In this document: piece after piece, positions 25,677 through 33,934 of the stretch
How the letters are laid out: each line of letters starts with the position of its first letter
How positions within the stretch are numbered: position 1 is the stretch's first letter
DNA from: Solirubrobacteraceae bacterium
GTDB lineage: Bacteria > Actinomycetota > Thermoleophilia > Solirubrobacterales > Solirubrobacteraceae
Assembly (NCBI GenBank): GCA_030447785.1
Contig: JAUJOF010000003.1
Span: 329,618-372,728 of the forward strand
Direction: 5' to 3'
Length of the DNA stretch: 43,111 bases
Notes under the pieces: model-generated
Databases searched by the model: none
The model's input: the letters and a program-made list of their open reading frames with translations, nothing else
What the model was told of the DNA's origin: nothing
Made by a program: the position numbers and the translations under genes

Positions 25677-26727
25677 GGCGACCACCACGCTGGGGGACAT
25701 CGAACTCGATGTCAGCCTGCGCGTGGGCGCCGGTGAATGCCTCGCCCTGGTCGGGCCGTCGGGCGCGGGCAAGTCCAGCGTGCTGCGGGTGGCCGCCGGC
25801 CTGCTGCGTCCCCGGGCGGGGACGGTGCGCTGCGGCGAGGAGACCTGGCTCGACACCCTGGGGCGGATCGACCGCCCGCCCGAGGAGCGCCGCTGTGGCT
25901 ACGTCTTCCAGGAGTACGCCCTCTTCGGGCACCTGAGCGCGTGGCAGAACGTCGCCTTCGCCCTGCGCGACCGTCCGCGCGCGCAGCGCCGCAAGCGGGC
26001 GCACGAGCTGCTGGAGCGCCTGGGAATGGCCGCGCGGGCCGATGCCCGGCCGCGCACCCTCTCGGGCGGCGAGCGCCAGCGTGTCGCGCTGGCCCGCGCG
26101 CTGGCGCGTGCTCCGCGTGCCTTTCTGCTCGACGAGCCGCTGTCCGCGCTGGACGTGCGCACCCGCACCGCCGCGACCCGCGAGCTGGCCGCGCTGCTGG
26201 GCGAGAGCGGGGTCCCCGCCCTGATGGTCACCCACGACTTCGCGCAGGCCGCCGCGCTCGGAGATCTGGTGGGCGTCGTCGAGGCCGGGCACGTGGTCCA
26301 GAAGGGCACGCCGGCCGAGCTGGCCGCCCGGCCCGTCTCGGCGTTCGTGGCCGATCTCACCGGGGCGGTCGTGCTGACCGGCAGGGCGTTGGCCGGCGAC
26401 GACGGGTTGACGCGCGTGGCTTTGGAGGGAGGGGAGGAGGTGGTCAGCCCCGATGGCGCCGCGGGCCCCGTGGGGGTCAGCGTCTTTCCGTGGGACATCA
26501 CCATCGAGCCACCGCACGCGACGGTGCACGGCTCGGCGCGCAACCGCCTGGCGGCCGAGGTGACGTCGGTCACCGAGATCGGGGGCCGCGTGCGGCTGGG
26601 GCTGGCCGCCGGCCAGCCCCTGGTCGCCGAGGTCACGGCCGCCGCGGTCGCCGAGCTAGGGCTGCGTCCGGGGACCAGGGTGGTCGCCAGCTTCAAGGCC
26701 ACCGCCACCCGCCTCGTGGCCCGCTGA
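25654..26727 (+). CDS. modC: Molybdate ABC transporter ATP-binding protein
   Basis: 357 residues from GTG. Walker A GPSGAGKSS, Q-loop VFQEYALFGHLSAWQNV, signature LSGGERQRVALARAL, Walker B FLLDEPLSALD and H-loop VTHDFAQ are complete. Residues about 290-357 form a TOBE/Mop domain (GSARNRLAAEVTSVTEIGGRVRLGLAAG) that may sense molybdate and inhibit transport, as known for ModC. It is the last gene of the modABC operon; clpS follows after 44 bp. Confidence 0.92.
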   Translation: MPADLAVEATTTLGDIELDVSLRVGAGECLALVGPSGAGKSSVLRVAAGLLRPRAGTVRCGEETWLDTLGRIDRPPEERRCGYVFQEYALFGHLSAWQNVAFALRDRPRAQRRKRAHELLERLGMAARADARPRTLSGGERQRVALARALARAPRAFLLDEPLSALDVRTRTAATRELAALLGESGVPALMVTHDFAQAAALGDLVGVVEAGHVVQKGTPAELAARPVSAFVADLTGAVVLTGRALAGDDGLTRVALEGGEEVVSPDGAAGPVGVSVFPWDITIEPPHATVHGSARNRLAAEVTSVTEIGGRVRLGLAAGQPLVAEVTAAAVAELGLRPGTRVVASFKATATRLVAR

Positions 26728-26771
26728 GCGCACTTCCCGCCTGCGGCGCCCTGTGGCATCCTCGGGAGGCG

Positions 26772-27059
26772 ATGACGCAGACCATCGAACGCCCCAGAGT
26801 CGACGATCCTGGCAGCGGCCTGGGCGGCTCCTGGCGGGTCATCGTGCGCAACGACAACCACAACACCTTCGATCACGTCGCCCGCTCGCTGGCGCGGACC
26901 ATTCCGGGCACCAGCGTGGAGCAGGGCTATCGCATCGCGGACACCATTCACAGCACGGGTCTGGCCATCGTCTGGACCGGCCAGCGCGAGCCGGCCGAGC
27001 ACTACTGGGACCAGCTGCAGGGCGCCGGGCTGACCATGGCGCCGCTGGAGCAGGCCTGA
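26772..27059 (+). CDS. clpS: ATP-dependent Clp protease adaptor
   Basis: 95 residues. It delivers N-degron substrates to ClpA/ClpC. WRVIVRNDNHNTFDHVARSL carries the ClpS DDxxNTxxHV-type signature (here NDNHNTFDHV). It continues to the second helix GYRIADTIHSTGLAIVWTGQREPAEHYWDQLQGAGL. A GGGAGG sits just before the ATG. It lies alone between modC and a sigma factor. Confidence 0.9.
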   Translation: MTQTIERPRVDDPGSGLGGSWRVIVRNDNHNTFDHVARSLARTIPGTSVEQGYRIADTIHSTGLAIVWTGQREPAEHYWDQLQGAGLTMAPLEQA

Positions 27060-27117
27060 TCGCGCGCCTGTCAGAGCACGGACGGACGTCGCCGGCCCTG
27101 TCCCCTAGGCTCGGCGC

Positions 27118-27966
27118 ATGAGCGCGCGCCACGACGAAGACGTTCCCACGGGCCCTGGAGTGGGGAACGGGAACGCGCCGGTGCGCGAGCCAAGCACGGT
27201 CACCGACGCGATGGACACGGCCGCCCGGGCGTCGCGCGAGCGCGAGCTGCTCAAGCGCTACCACCGCTTCGGCGACGAGCGCGCGCGCGACCAGCTGGCC
27301 GAGGAGATGGTGCCCCTGGCGCGCGCCCTGGCCGGACGCTACACCGGTCGCGGCGAGCCGCTGGACGACCTCGTGCAGGTCGCCTGCGTGGGGATCATGA
27401 AGGCCATCGACGGCTTCGACCTCGACCGCGAGGTGCGCTTCTCGTCCTATGCCACGCCCACGGTGCTCGGCGAGATCAAGCGCTACTTCCGCGACAAGAC
27501 CTGGGCGCTGCGCGTGCCCCGCGGCCTGCAGGAGCTGCAGATCGAGGTGGCCAAGGCGCGCGACAAGCTGACCACCACGCTGGGGCGCGGCCCGACCGTG
27601 CAGGAGCTGGCCGACGCGGTCGAGGCGCCCTTCGAGGAGGTCCTGCAGACCATCCAGAGCCAGGACGCGCGGCGCACCCGCTCCCTGGACGAGCCCACCG
27701 GGGAGGACGTCACGCTGGCCGACTCGCTGGGCCAGCGCGATCCCGACCTGGCGCGCGCGGAGATGCGCGTGCTGCTCGACGAGGCCATGGACGTGCTCTC
27801 CGACCGCGACCAGGAGGTCCTGCGCCTGCGGTTCGAGCAGGATCTCACGCAGACGGAGATCGCCCGGCGCGTCGGGGTCTCCCAGATGCAGGTCTCGCGC
27901 ATCATCCGCGCGTCGCTGACCAAGATGCGCTCGGACATCGAGCGCGAGCCGGTCGAGCCGGCGTAG
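27118..27966 (+). CDS. RNA polymerase sigma factor, SigB/SigF/SigG group
   Basis: 282 residues with regions 2, 3 and 4. Region 2 reads EPLDDLVQVACVGIMKAIDGFDLDREVRFSSYATPTVLGEIKRYFRDK. Region 3 reads LGRGPTVQELADAV. Region 4 is LSDRDQEVLRLRFEQDLTQTEIARRVGVSQMQVSRIIRASLTKM. It matches the SigB/SigF general-stress group rather than an ECF sigma. No anti-sigma gene is adjacent. The start is supported by TAGGCT (27106-27111) 6 nt before the ATG, a leaderless arrangement. Confidence 0.9.
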   Translation: MSARHDEDVPTGPGVGNGNAPVREPSTVTDAMDTAARASRERELLKRYHRFGDERARDQLAEEMVPLARALAGRYTGRGEPLDDLVQVACVGIMKAIDGFDLDREVRFSSYATPTVLGEIKRYFRDKTWALRVPRGLQELQIEVAKARDKLTTTLGRGPTVQELADAVEAPFEEVLQTIQSQDARRTRSLDEPTGEDVTLADSLGQRDPDLARAEMRVLLDEAMDVLSDRDQEVLRLRFEQDLTQTEIARRVGVSQMQVSRIIRASLTKMRSDIEREPVEPA

Positions 27967-27987
27967 CTCAGGCGCCCTCGTCCGGAT

Positions 27988-28344
27988 TCACTCGCCGAGC
28001 GAGGCCAGGCTCGCCCGGCGCGAGCCGGGCATCGAGCCCGAGGTCACCAGATCGGCCCAGGTGTAGACGAGCGGCACCTGGTACCAGCCCGAGCACTGGG
28101 CGCGCATGTCGGTGAACTCCGCGCCGTACCAGAAGCGGTCCCAGTCGTCCTTGTGCTCGAACTCAATCACCTGCAGCAAGCGGTAGCGGTCGTCGCGCAG
28201 GCGGTAGACGACGTAGGAGAGGGCTCCGTAGCGCAGCGAGATGGGGGTGACCTGCGCCAGCGCGTACTCGAGCTCGTCGCCGCGAAACCCCGTGGCGTAC
28301 CAGGGGACGTGGACCATGCCGGCGGGCTTGTCGGCCGGGGGCAT
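27988..28344 (-). CDS. Conserved hypothetical protein downstream of ccr
   Basis: 118 residues, rich in aromatic residues (VHVPWYATGFRGDELEYALAQ, DDWDRFWYGAEFTDMRAQCSGWYQVPLVY). It has the size and strand pattern of a small ferredoxin-like (Dabb/EthD-like) dimeric barrel, but no diagnostic residue was seen. Its ATG directly follows the ccr TAG, so it is translated from the ccr mRNA. A link to the ethylmalonyl-CoA pathway is inferred from this only. ATG 28317 would also be possible. Confidence 0.65.
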   Translation of the reverse strand: MPPADKPAGMVHVPWYATGFRGDELEYALAQVTPISLRYGALSYVVYRLRDDRYRLLQVIEFEHKDDWDRFWYGAEFTDMRAQCSGWYQVPLVYTWADLVTSGSMPGSRRASLASLGE

Positions 28345-29601
28345 CTAGCCACCCACCTCGGCGCGGATGGCCCCGGGGCCCTCGGCCGTGGCCCCCTGGC
28401 CCTCGCCGTCGGCGCCCACCAGGATGGAGATCTTGCCCAGGTGCTGGTTGTCGCGCATGAGCTGGTGGGCCTCGGCGACGCCCTCGAAGGGCAGCGTGCG
28501 CCACAGGACGGGACGGATGAGCCCCGACTCGATCAGCTCGTTGGCCTTCGTGCACTCGTAGGCGTTGGCGAAGTGCGAACCGAGGATCTCCTTCTGCTTC
28601 ATCCACAGGTAGCGGACGTCGAAGTCGAGGTTGTAGCCGGTGGTGCCCGCGCAGATGACGACCTTGCCGAAGGGCTTGACGGTGAACACGGAGGTCGGAA
28701 AGGTCGCTGCGCCGACGTGCTCGAAGACGACGTCGGGCTTGTCGCCCAGAACCTCCTTGACGCGCTTGTCGAAGGCGCGCATCACCTTGAAGCGCTCCCT
28801 CTCCTCGTCGGCGGTCTCGCTGCCGGTGCGCATCATGCCGCTGAACTCGTTGCGGTCGATGTAGTCCACGGCGCCCAGGCGCTTGACCAGCTCGCCCTTC
28901 TGGTCACTGGAGACCACGCCGACGCACTGCGCGCCGGCGGCCTTGCACAGCTGGGTGGCGAACACGCCCAGCCCGCCGGCGGCGCCCCACACCAGGACGC
29001 GAGCGCCGGCCTGGATGTGGCAGCGGGTCATCAGCATCCGGTAGGCGGTGAAGTAGACGAGGCCATAGGAGGCGGACTCCTCCCAGGTCAGCGTCTGCGG
29101 CTTGGGCAGCAGCTGCTGGGCCTGCACCTTGGTGAACTGGGCGAAGGAGCCCCACGTCGTCTCATAGCCCCAGATCTTCTGCGAGGGTGCGGCCATCGGG
29201 TCGAGGCCGTGCACCTCGGGGTCCTCGTAGGACGTCTGGTTGCAGTGCACGACGACCTCGTCGCCGGGCTTCCAGCGGGTGACGCCGGGACCGACCTTCC
29301 ACACCACCCCCGACGCGTCCGACCCACCGATGTGGTGGCCGGTCTCGGGATGGTCGCCGTAGCGCCACACGCCGACGGGCTGGCCCAGCGCGGCCCACAC
29401 GTTGTTGTAGTTCACCCCGGCCGCCATCACGCGGACGATCACCTCGAAGGCGCCCGGCTCGGGCACCTCGATCTCCTCGAGCTGGAAGGCGTCGCGCGGC
29501 TCGCCCTGGCGGTCCTCGCGGATGACCCACGCCGCCATGGTGACGGGGAGCTCACCCGGCTGGGTGTCGACGGTGGAGACTTGGCGGAGATCGACGGCCA
29601 T
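28345..29601 (-). CDS. ccr: Crotonyl-CoA carboxylase/reductase
   Basis: 418 residues, a medium-chain dehydrogenase/reductase. It reductively carboxylates crotonyl-CoA with CO2 and NADPH to (2S)-ethylmalonyl-CoA, the committed step of the ethylmalonyl-CoA pathway. Segments follow the Ccr family rather than ordinary quinone reductases: GVNYNNVWAALGQP, HIGGSDASGVVWKVG, DEVVVHCNQTSYEDPEV, IWGYETTWGSFAQF, VLVWGAAGGLGVFATQLCKAAG, VVFEHVGAATFPTS and ILGSHFANAYE. The His of GSHFA lies in the region reported for the CO2 pocket. Its product feeds Ecm (20.1 kb) after epimerisation; the epimerase is not in the window. Confidence 0.93.
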   Translation of the reverse strand: MAVDLRQVSTVDTQPGELPVTMAAWVIREDRQGEPRDAFQLEEIEVPEPGAFEVIVRVMAAGVNYNNVWAALGQPVGVWRYGDHPETGHHIGGSDASGVVWKVGPGVTRWKPGDEVVVHCNQTSYEDPEVHGLDPMAAPSQKIWGYETTWGSFAQFTKVQAQQLLPKPQTLTWEESASYGLVYFTAYRMLMTRCHIQAGARVLVWGAAGGLGVFATQLCKAAGAQCVGVVSSDQKGELVKRLGAVDYIDRNEFSGMMRTGSETADEERERFKVMRAFDKRVKEVLGDKPDVVFEHVGAATFPTSVFTVKPFGKVVICAGTTGYNLDFDVRYLWMKQKEILGSHFANAYECTKANELIESGLIRPVLWRTLPFEGVAEAHQLMRDNQHLGKISILVGADGEGQGATAEGPGAIRAEVGG

Positions 29602-29691
29602 GGACCTGCCTTATCGCGGGAATCGGTACGGCTCGGGGGGCGGCAGGTTACCGCCCGGGGTGGCTGCTCGCTCGGCGATCGGGACAGGTTC

Positions 29692-30138
29692 TCAGGGCAG
29701 CAGCAGCACGTTCTCGCCCGACGGGCGCTGTCCGGTGACCTCGATCGTGGCCTCCTCCACGTCGTCGCGCTCGGCGATGAGCTCATAGGTGACCGGCTCG
29801 AGGTCGGCTTTGAGCTCGGCCGTGTCCCCCGGATCGATCGAGCCGGTCTGGCGTCCCACGACGAGCCGGTCGGAGTCCTGGCGCTGCAGGGTCAGCGTCT
29901 GGGACTCCTCGGTCTGGTTGGCGATGATCACCCGCACGACGCCGGCGCCGAACTGGGCGGGGGAGACGGAGATGCCGTCCTCGGTGACCAGAGCGGTGAC
30001 GTCGAAGGGGATCGGCGGGCGCGGATCGTTGGCGAAGTCGTCGCCGTCGCAGGCCGCCGCGCCGAGGAGGAGGACCGTCACCAGGACCGCAGGCAGCGGG
30101 CCGCGGATCGTCTGTGCGGCGTGCGCGCGGATCCTCAT
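29692..30138 (-). CDS. Lipoprotein, cupredoxin-like or Ig-like fold
   Basis: 148 residues. A lipoprotein signal with lipobox LLGAAAC is followed by a single beta-rich domain (VTEDGISVSPAQFGAGVVRVIIANQTEESQTLTLQ... TAELKADLEPVTYELIAE). The strand pattern resembles exported cupredoxin-like domains, but no copper ligands (His/Cys/Met set) are present. Function unknown. Confidence 0.65.
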   Translation of the reverse strand: MRIRAHAAQTIRGPLPAVLVTVLLLGAAACDGDDFANDPRPPIPFDVTALVTEDGISVSPAQFGAGVVRVIIANQTEESQTLTLQRQDSDRLVVGRQTGSIDPGDTAELKADLEPVTYELIAERDDVEEATIEVTGQRPSGENVLLLP

Positions 30139-30176
30139 CCCTGGCTCGTCTCGCCCTGGAGAGGCGAGGCACCACC

Positions 30177-30392
30177 CTACTCCAGGGCCTGGGAAGACCC
30201 CAGCAGCGCTCGCTCCTGCTCGAGCTCGGCCAGTTCAGCGCGCAGCTGGTCCCACGCCGCAGGCTCGGCGACCTCGTAGTCGCGGCCCTCGCGGTCGCGC
30301 ACCCCCTCGAGATAGCGACGCCAGGCGGCGCGCTCCTCGGCCTCGAGCTCGGCCTTTCGCTGGACGTGCGTGAACGGGGCGGCGGTGGACAT
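30177..30392 (-). CDS. 71-residue charged helical protein
   Basis: Starts MSTAAPFTHVQRKAELEAEE and ends RAELAELEQERALLGSSQALE. It is mostly helix and coiled coil, with alternating Glu/Arg and three Trp/Tyr anchors (RAAWRRYLEG, YEVAEPAAWDQL). The start is set by TACCGT 7 nt upstream and the absence of a Shine-Dalgarno. It is divergent from the DnaQ-UvrC fusion. Function unknown. Confidence 0.6.
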   Translation of the reverse strand: MSTAAPFTHVQRKAELEAEERAAWRRYLEGVRDREGRDYEVAEPAAWDQLRAELAELEQERALLGSSQALE

Positions 30393-30429
30393 GACCGCGA
30401 CGGTAGAGCGCGCCCCGGTCGGCATGGGC

Positions 30430-30445
30430 TGCAAGGCGCCTTGCA
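30430..30445. promoter_or_regulatory. 16-bp perfect palindrome between divergent genes
   Basis: TGCAAGGCGCCTTGCA is exactly self-complementary and sits in the 84-bp gap between the 71-residue gene and the DnaQ-UvrC gene. It is a candidate binding site for a dimeric regulator controlling one or both. Confidence 0.45.
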
Positions 30446-30476
30446 CCACATCCCGCCGGCGGGAGACGATCCCGCG

Positions 30477-32195
30477 GTGGAGCTGCTCGACCAGCCGCTG
30501 CGCACGACCGAGTTCCTGGTCGTCGACACGGAGACCAACGGCCGCGCCGGCGACGCCTGCGAGCTGACCGAGGTCGGCGCGGTGCTCGTGGGCGGCGGCG
30601 AGCTGCACGATCGCTGGGAGACGCTCGTGGGCGTGCGCGCGCCGCTGTCGCGCTCCGTCCAGCGCTTCACCGGGATCACTCAGGCGATGGTCGACGCCGC
30701 GCCGCCCGCCGAGGCGGTACTGCCCGACCTGGCCGCGCAGATCGGGGACCCGCCCGCCCGGGTGTTGGTGGCTCACAACGCGACGTTCGACCGCCGCGTG
30801 CTGGGCCAGGCCTTCATCCGCGCCGGGCTGGCGTGGCCCGACCCTCCCGTGCTGTGCACGGTGGCGCTGGCCCGGCGTTTCGCGCCACTGGCCGGCCAGC
30901 GCGCGCTGCGCCCGCTGGCCGGCGCGCTGGGCATCGACGTGGAGGTCAGCCATCGCGGCCTGGCTGACGCGGAGACCTGCGCGCGCGTGCTGTGCGCGCT
31001 GTTCGGACGCCTGTGCGCGAACGCCGCGACGGTCGGCGAGGCGCTCGCGCTGTTGCGCGCGGCTCGCCGGCGCCGCCCACGGGCGGGCGCGACCGACGGC
31101 GCCGCCGACCGACGCGCGGGCGCACGGCGCGACCCTGGGACCCACCCCCCTCCGGAGTGCTCGGCGCTGCCCGAAGCGCCGGGGATCTACGTGTTTCGCA
31201 ACGCGGTCGGCCAGGCGCTGTACGTGGGCAAGTCGGTTGCCCTGCGCTCCCGCGCGCGGGCGCACTTCGCGCCCTCGGCGCCCGCGGCACCCTGGCGGGC
31301 GCAGGCCGCGGTGGTGGAGCACCGCGAGACGGCCTCCGAGCTGGGTGCTCTTCTGCTCGAGCAGCGCGAGATCCGCCGCCTGAAGCCGCCTGGCAACGTG
31401 CGCGCCAAGCACGCCGACCCGTGGGTGTGGCTGCGCTGCCGGATGGACGTCGCCTTTCCGGTGCTCGAGGTGGCGGGCACGCCGGCCGCCGGGCGCGGGG
31501 TCTCGATCGGGCCGCTGCGCGGCCGGGCCGCGGCGGTCGAGCTGATGGAGCAGCTCAACTCCCTGTTCGGGCTGCGCCACTGCGGGCGCAAGCTGCGCCT
31601 GCGCGAGCACCCGTCGGCCTACGGACAGATGGGCCGCTGCCTGTCGCCCTGTCTCAACGACCTCGACCCCAACCTCTACCGCCGGCGGCTGGACGAGGCG
31701 CTTGGGCTCTTCTGCGGCGGGGGCGACGGAGGCGCCGCCCTGCTGGGTCACGTCGAGAGGCGGATGCTCGCGGCGGCCGACGCGCAGCAGTACGAGCGCG
31801 CGGCATGGCTGCGCCGCCGCCACCGGCGGCTGCGCGAGCTGGTCGATGCCCTGGGCTCGCTGCAGGCCACCCACGCGGCGCCGCGCCTGGTGCTCGCCCC
31901 CTCCCCCGACGGGCACGCGACGGTCGATGTGCTGTGGCTCGCCGACGGGCGGGTGGCCGACTTCGCCCCGCGCTGCGCCGACCCGGCGGCCATCGGCGCA
32001 CGGACACCCGCCGTCCTGCGCGCGCGCAGCGTGGGCCCGCCGACGGTGGACCCCGATCAGGCGGCGGAGATGCGGGTGGTGTCGGCGTGGCTTGCCGCGC
32101 AGCCGGCCGAGGAGCTGGCGCTGGGACCGCAGGCCGATGAGGAGAGGGTGACCGCATTCGTCGCGGCGGTCCTCGCCGCGCGCGGCGGGCGGTGA
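30477..32195 (+). CDS. DEDDh exonuclease - GIY-YIG - UvrC-like fusion protein
   Basis: About 572 residues. The N-terminal part is a DnaQ-type 3'-5' exonuclease: FLVVDTETNG (Exo I), VLVAHNATFDRRVL (Exo II) and HRGLADAETCARVL (Exo III, DEDDh His). A low-complexity Arg/Ala linker is followed by a GIY-YIG nuclease (APGIYVFRNAVGQALYVGKSVALRSRARAHF) and UvrC-like sequence with GRCLSPCLNDLDPNLY. The UvrB-binding helix region is AADAQQYERAAWLRRRHRRL. The arrangement is known from mycobacteria (Rv2191 type). It is likely a DNA repair nuclease related to Cho/UvrC. The start GTG 30477 is chosen because homology begins directly after it; the frame is open much further upstream. Confidence 0.88.
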   Translation: MELLDQPLRTTEFLVVDTETNGRAGDACELTEVGAVLVGGGELHDRWETLVGVRAPLSRSVQRFTGITQAMVDAAPPAEAVLPDLAAQIGDPPARVLVAHNATFDRRVLGQAFIRAGLAWPDPPVLCTVALARRFAPLAGQRALRPLAGALGIDVEVSHRGLADAETCARVLCALFGRLCANAATVGEALALLRAARRRRPRAGATDGAADRRAGARRDPGTHPPPECSALPEAPGIYVFRNAVGQALYVGKSVALRSRARAHFAPSAPAAPWRAQAAVVEHRETASELGALLLEQREIRRLKPPGNVRAKHADPWVWLRCRMDVAFPVLEVAGTPAAGRGVSIGPLRGRAAAVELMEQLNSLFGLRHCGRKLRLREHPSAYGQMGRCLSPCLNDLDPNLYRRRLDEALGLFCGGGDGGAALLGHVERRMLAAADAQQYERAAWLRRRHRRLRELVDALGSLQATHAAPRLVLAPSPDGHATVDVLWLADGRVADFAPRCADPAAIGARTPAVLRARSVGPPTVDPDQAAEMRVVSAWLAAQPAEELALGPQADEERVTAFVAAVLAARGGR

Positions 32196-32213
32196 GTGGC
32201 GGGGCGGGGCGGC

Positions 32214-33161
32214 TCAGAAGGGCAGCTCGACGACCTCGGCGATCACGGCGTCCTCGCCCACGGTGACGGTGTCCCCGGGAGCTGCCTCACGGCGCACGAA
32301 GCCCAGGGCGATCGGGCCGTGGATCGGCGATCGGGCGATCGAGGTGATACGACCGACGGCCTTTCCGTCCAGGCGCAGCTCGTCGCCGGGCGCGACCGGG
32401 GCGGACGGCCGCAGGCCACGCAGGTGGCGGTTGGGCTTGCCGCGGTAGAAGAGGCGGGCGACGGTCTCCTGGCCCACGTAGCAGCCCTTGGTGAACGAGA
32501 CCGCGCGCTCGTTGAGCCCCGCCTCCTGGGGGATGACGGTGTCGTCGAGGTCGACGCCATAGCGGGGGCGACCGGACTCGACGCGGATGACCTCCGCCTC
32601 GGTTTCGTCGACCTCGACGGCGCCCGCCTCCACGAGCGCGGAGCGCACGGCGTCCGTGTCCTCGGCCAGGCAGACCACGTCGACGCCCGCGTCGGTGGCC
32701 ACCAGGAGCACGTCGGTGCCGGCCACCTGCGCGGGGCGGTTGGCGTGCTCCTCGTCGGGCAGGTCGGCCGCGCCGGCGACCGCGCGGGCGCGCGGGCCGA
32801 CGAGCGCCAGCAGCCCGCGCTGCAGCGTGCGCTTGTGCAGCTGCACGTCGTGGCCGAGGATCGCGCGGCGGAGGGTGTCGAACAGCGCCTGCAGGGCCAG
32901 GCGCTCGCACAGCAGCAGCAGCTCGGCGCCGGTGTCCAGCACGCGCAGGTCACCGAGCATCTTGCCCTTGTGGGTGAGCAGGGCGGCGTACTGGCCGCGG
33001 CCCGCCTCGAGCGCCTCGACGTCGTTGGTGACCTGACCGCTCAGGAAGCTCCTGGCCTCGCCGCCCGTGAGCGCGAGCTTGCCCCGCTCTGAGCGGTCGA
33101 CGAGCGCGCAGCCCTCGCGCAGGGCCCGCTGAGCGGCGTCGGTGGCGACGGCGGTGTGCAC
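32214..33161 (-). CDS. ygfZ: YgfZ/GcvT-fold protein for iron-sulfur protein maturation
   Basis: 315 residues. The folate-binding T-protein fold starts with ALVDRSERGKLALTGGEARSFLSGQVTND. The family signature KGCYVGQETVAR (KGCYxGQE with the reactive Cys) and the C-terminal barrel RPSAPVAPGDELRLDGKAVGRITSIARSP are present. YgfZ (IBA57-like) helps assemble [4Fe-4S] enzymes such as MiaB. The start GTG at 33161 is supported by TATCCT 7 nt upstream. It is divergent from the gene at 33188. Confidence 0.9.
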   Translation of the reverse strand: MHTAVATDAAQRALREGCALVDRSERGKLALTGGEARSFLSGQVTNDVEALEAGRGQYAALLTHKGKMLGDLRVLDTGAELLLLCERLALQALFDTLRRAILGHDVQLHKRTLQRGLLALVGPRARAVAGAADLPDEEHANRPAQVAGTDVLLVATDAGVDVVCLAEDTDAVRSALVEAGAVEVDETEAEVIRVESGRPRYGVDLDDTVIPQEAGLNERAVSFTKGCYVGQETVARLFYRGKPNRHLRGLRPSAPVAPGDELRLDGKAVGRITSIARSPIHGPIALGFVRREAAPGDTVTVGEDAVIAEVVELPF

Positions 33162-33168
33162 CCCGACG

Positions 33169-33178
33169 AGGATAGGAT
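33169..33178. promoter_or_regulatory. Symmetric bidirectional -10 element between ygfZ and a small gene
   Basis: AGGATAGGAT reads TATCCT on the minus strand (7 nt before the ygfZ GTG at 33161) and TAGGAT on the plus strand (9 nt before ATG 33188). The two boxes share the central TA. Confidence 0.6.
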
Positions 33179-33187
33179 CCCCCCGCG

Positions 33188-33550
33188 ATGCCGCTCGCCG
33201 ACACCTTCCGGGAGATCGTCGACTCGCTGCCCGACGACTGGACCGACCTGGAGCTCGACCTGCGCATCCTCGACGAGTCGCAGTACGTCGAGGCCGCGTC
33301 GTTCATGGTCACCTGCAACGCGCAGCCCTACTCCAAGCACGACTGGCACTTCCGGCTGCTCGTCGCCCATCGCTTCGGCCACGCCGCCGCCGCACCCGCC
33401 GTGCACGGCACGCTCAAGCTCCTGGACGACGCGGGCATCGCCGGAGAGCTGGCCGTGCGCCAGGTACGCCAGGGACGGGTGGAGGTCCGCCAGATGTGGG
33501 GCATGCCCCAGTCGGTGCGCGACGAGCTGCGGCGCGTGCGCGCCCAGTAG
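33188..33550 (+). CDS. Conserved hypothetical protein
   Basis: 120 residues, soluble, alpha/beta. Starts MPLADTFREIVDSLPDDWTD and contains HDWHFRLLVAHRFGHAAAAPAVHGTLKLLDD, with a notable His content. No family was recognised. It is expressed from the element shared with ygfZ and is followed after 3 nt by the receiver-like gene, so the two form a small operon. Confidence 0.7.
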   Translation: MPLADTFREIVDSLPDDWTDLELDLRILDESQYVEAASFMVTCNAQPYSKHDWHFRLLVAHRFGHAAAAPAVHGTLKLLDDAGIAGELAVRQVRQGRVEVRQMWGMPQSVRDELRRVRAQ

Positions 33551-33553
33551 CCC

Positions 33554-33931
33554 GTGGCGCGCGTCCTGGCCCTCGTCCCCGACCTGCTCTTCGCCTCCAA
33601 CGTGCAGGGGGCGCTGGCGGCCGCCGGCCACGAGGTCGAGCTCGCCTCGGGGGCGGAGGGGGTCGGCGAGCGCGTGGCCGGTCGCGACGTGCTGGTCGTG
33701 GACCTGACCACCGACCTCGTCGACGGGGTGGCGCTCGTCGAAGGCCTGCGCGACGACGGCTCGCTGGCGGGGGCGCGCACGCTGGGCGTCTACGCCCACG
33801 TGGACGTCGACACCAAGCGCCGCGCCGATGCGGCAGGCTTCGACCTGGTGGTGCCCCGCTCGCGGATGGCCCGCGAGGGCGCCGCGCTGGTCACGCGGCT
33901 GGCCGCCGAGGACAGAGGCCTATCTCAGTAG
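33554..33931 (+). CDS. Receiver-like (pseudo-response regulator) domain protein
   Basis: 125 residues, a single alternating alpha/beta domain of receiver size. VLALVPDLLFASNVQGALAAAGHEVELA opens it, DVLVVDLTTDLVDG carries an Asp at the phospho-acceptor strand, and LGVYAHVDVDTKRRADAAGFDLVVPRSRM closes it. The acidic pair at the end of strand 1 is not typical, so phosphorylation is doubtful. GTG start 3 nt after the previous stop. Confidence 0.65.
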   Translation: MARVLALVPDLLFASNVQGALAAAGHEVELASGAEGVGERVAGRDVLVVDLTTDLVDGVALVEGLRDDGSLAGARTLGVYAHVDVDTKRRADAAGFDLVVPRSRMAREGAALVTRLAAEDRGLSQ

Positions 33932-33934
33932 ACG

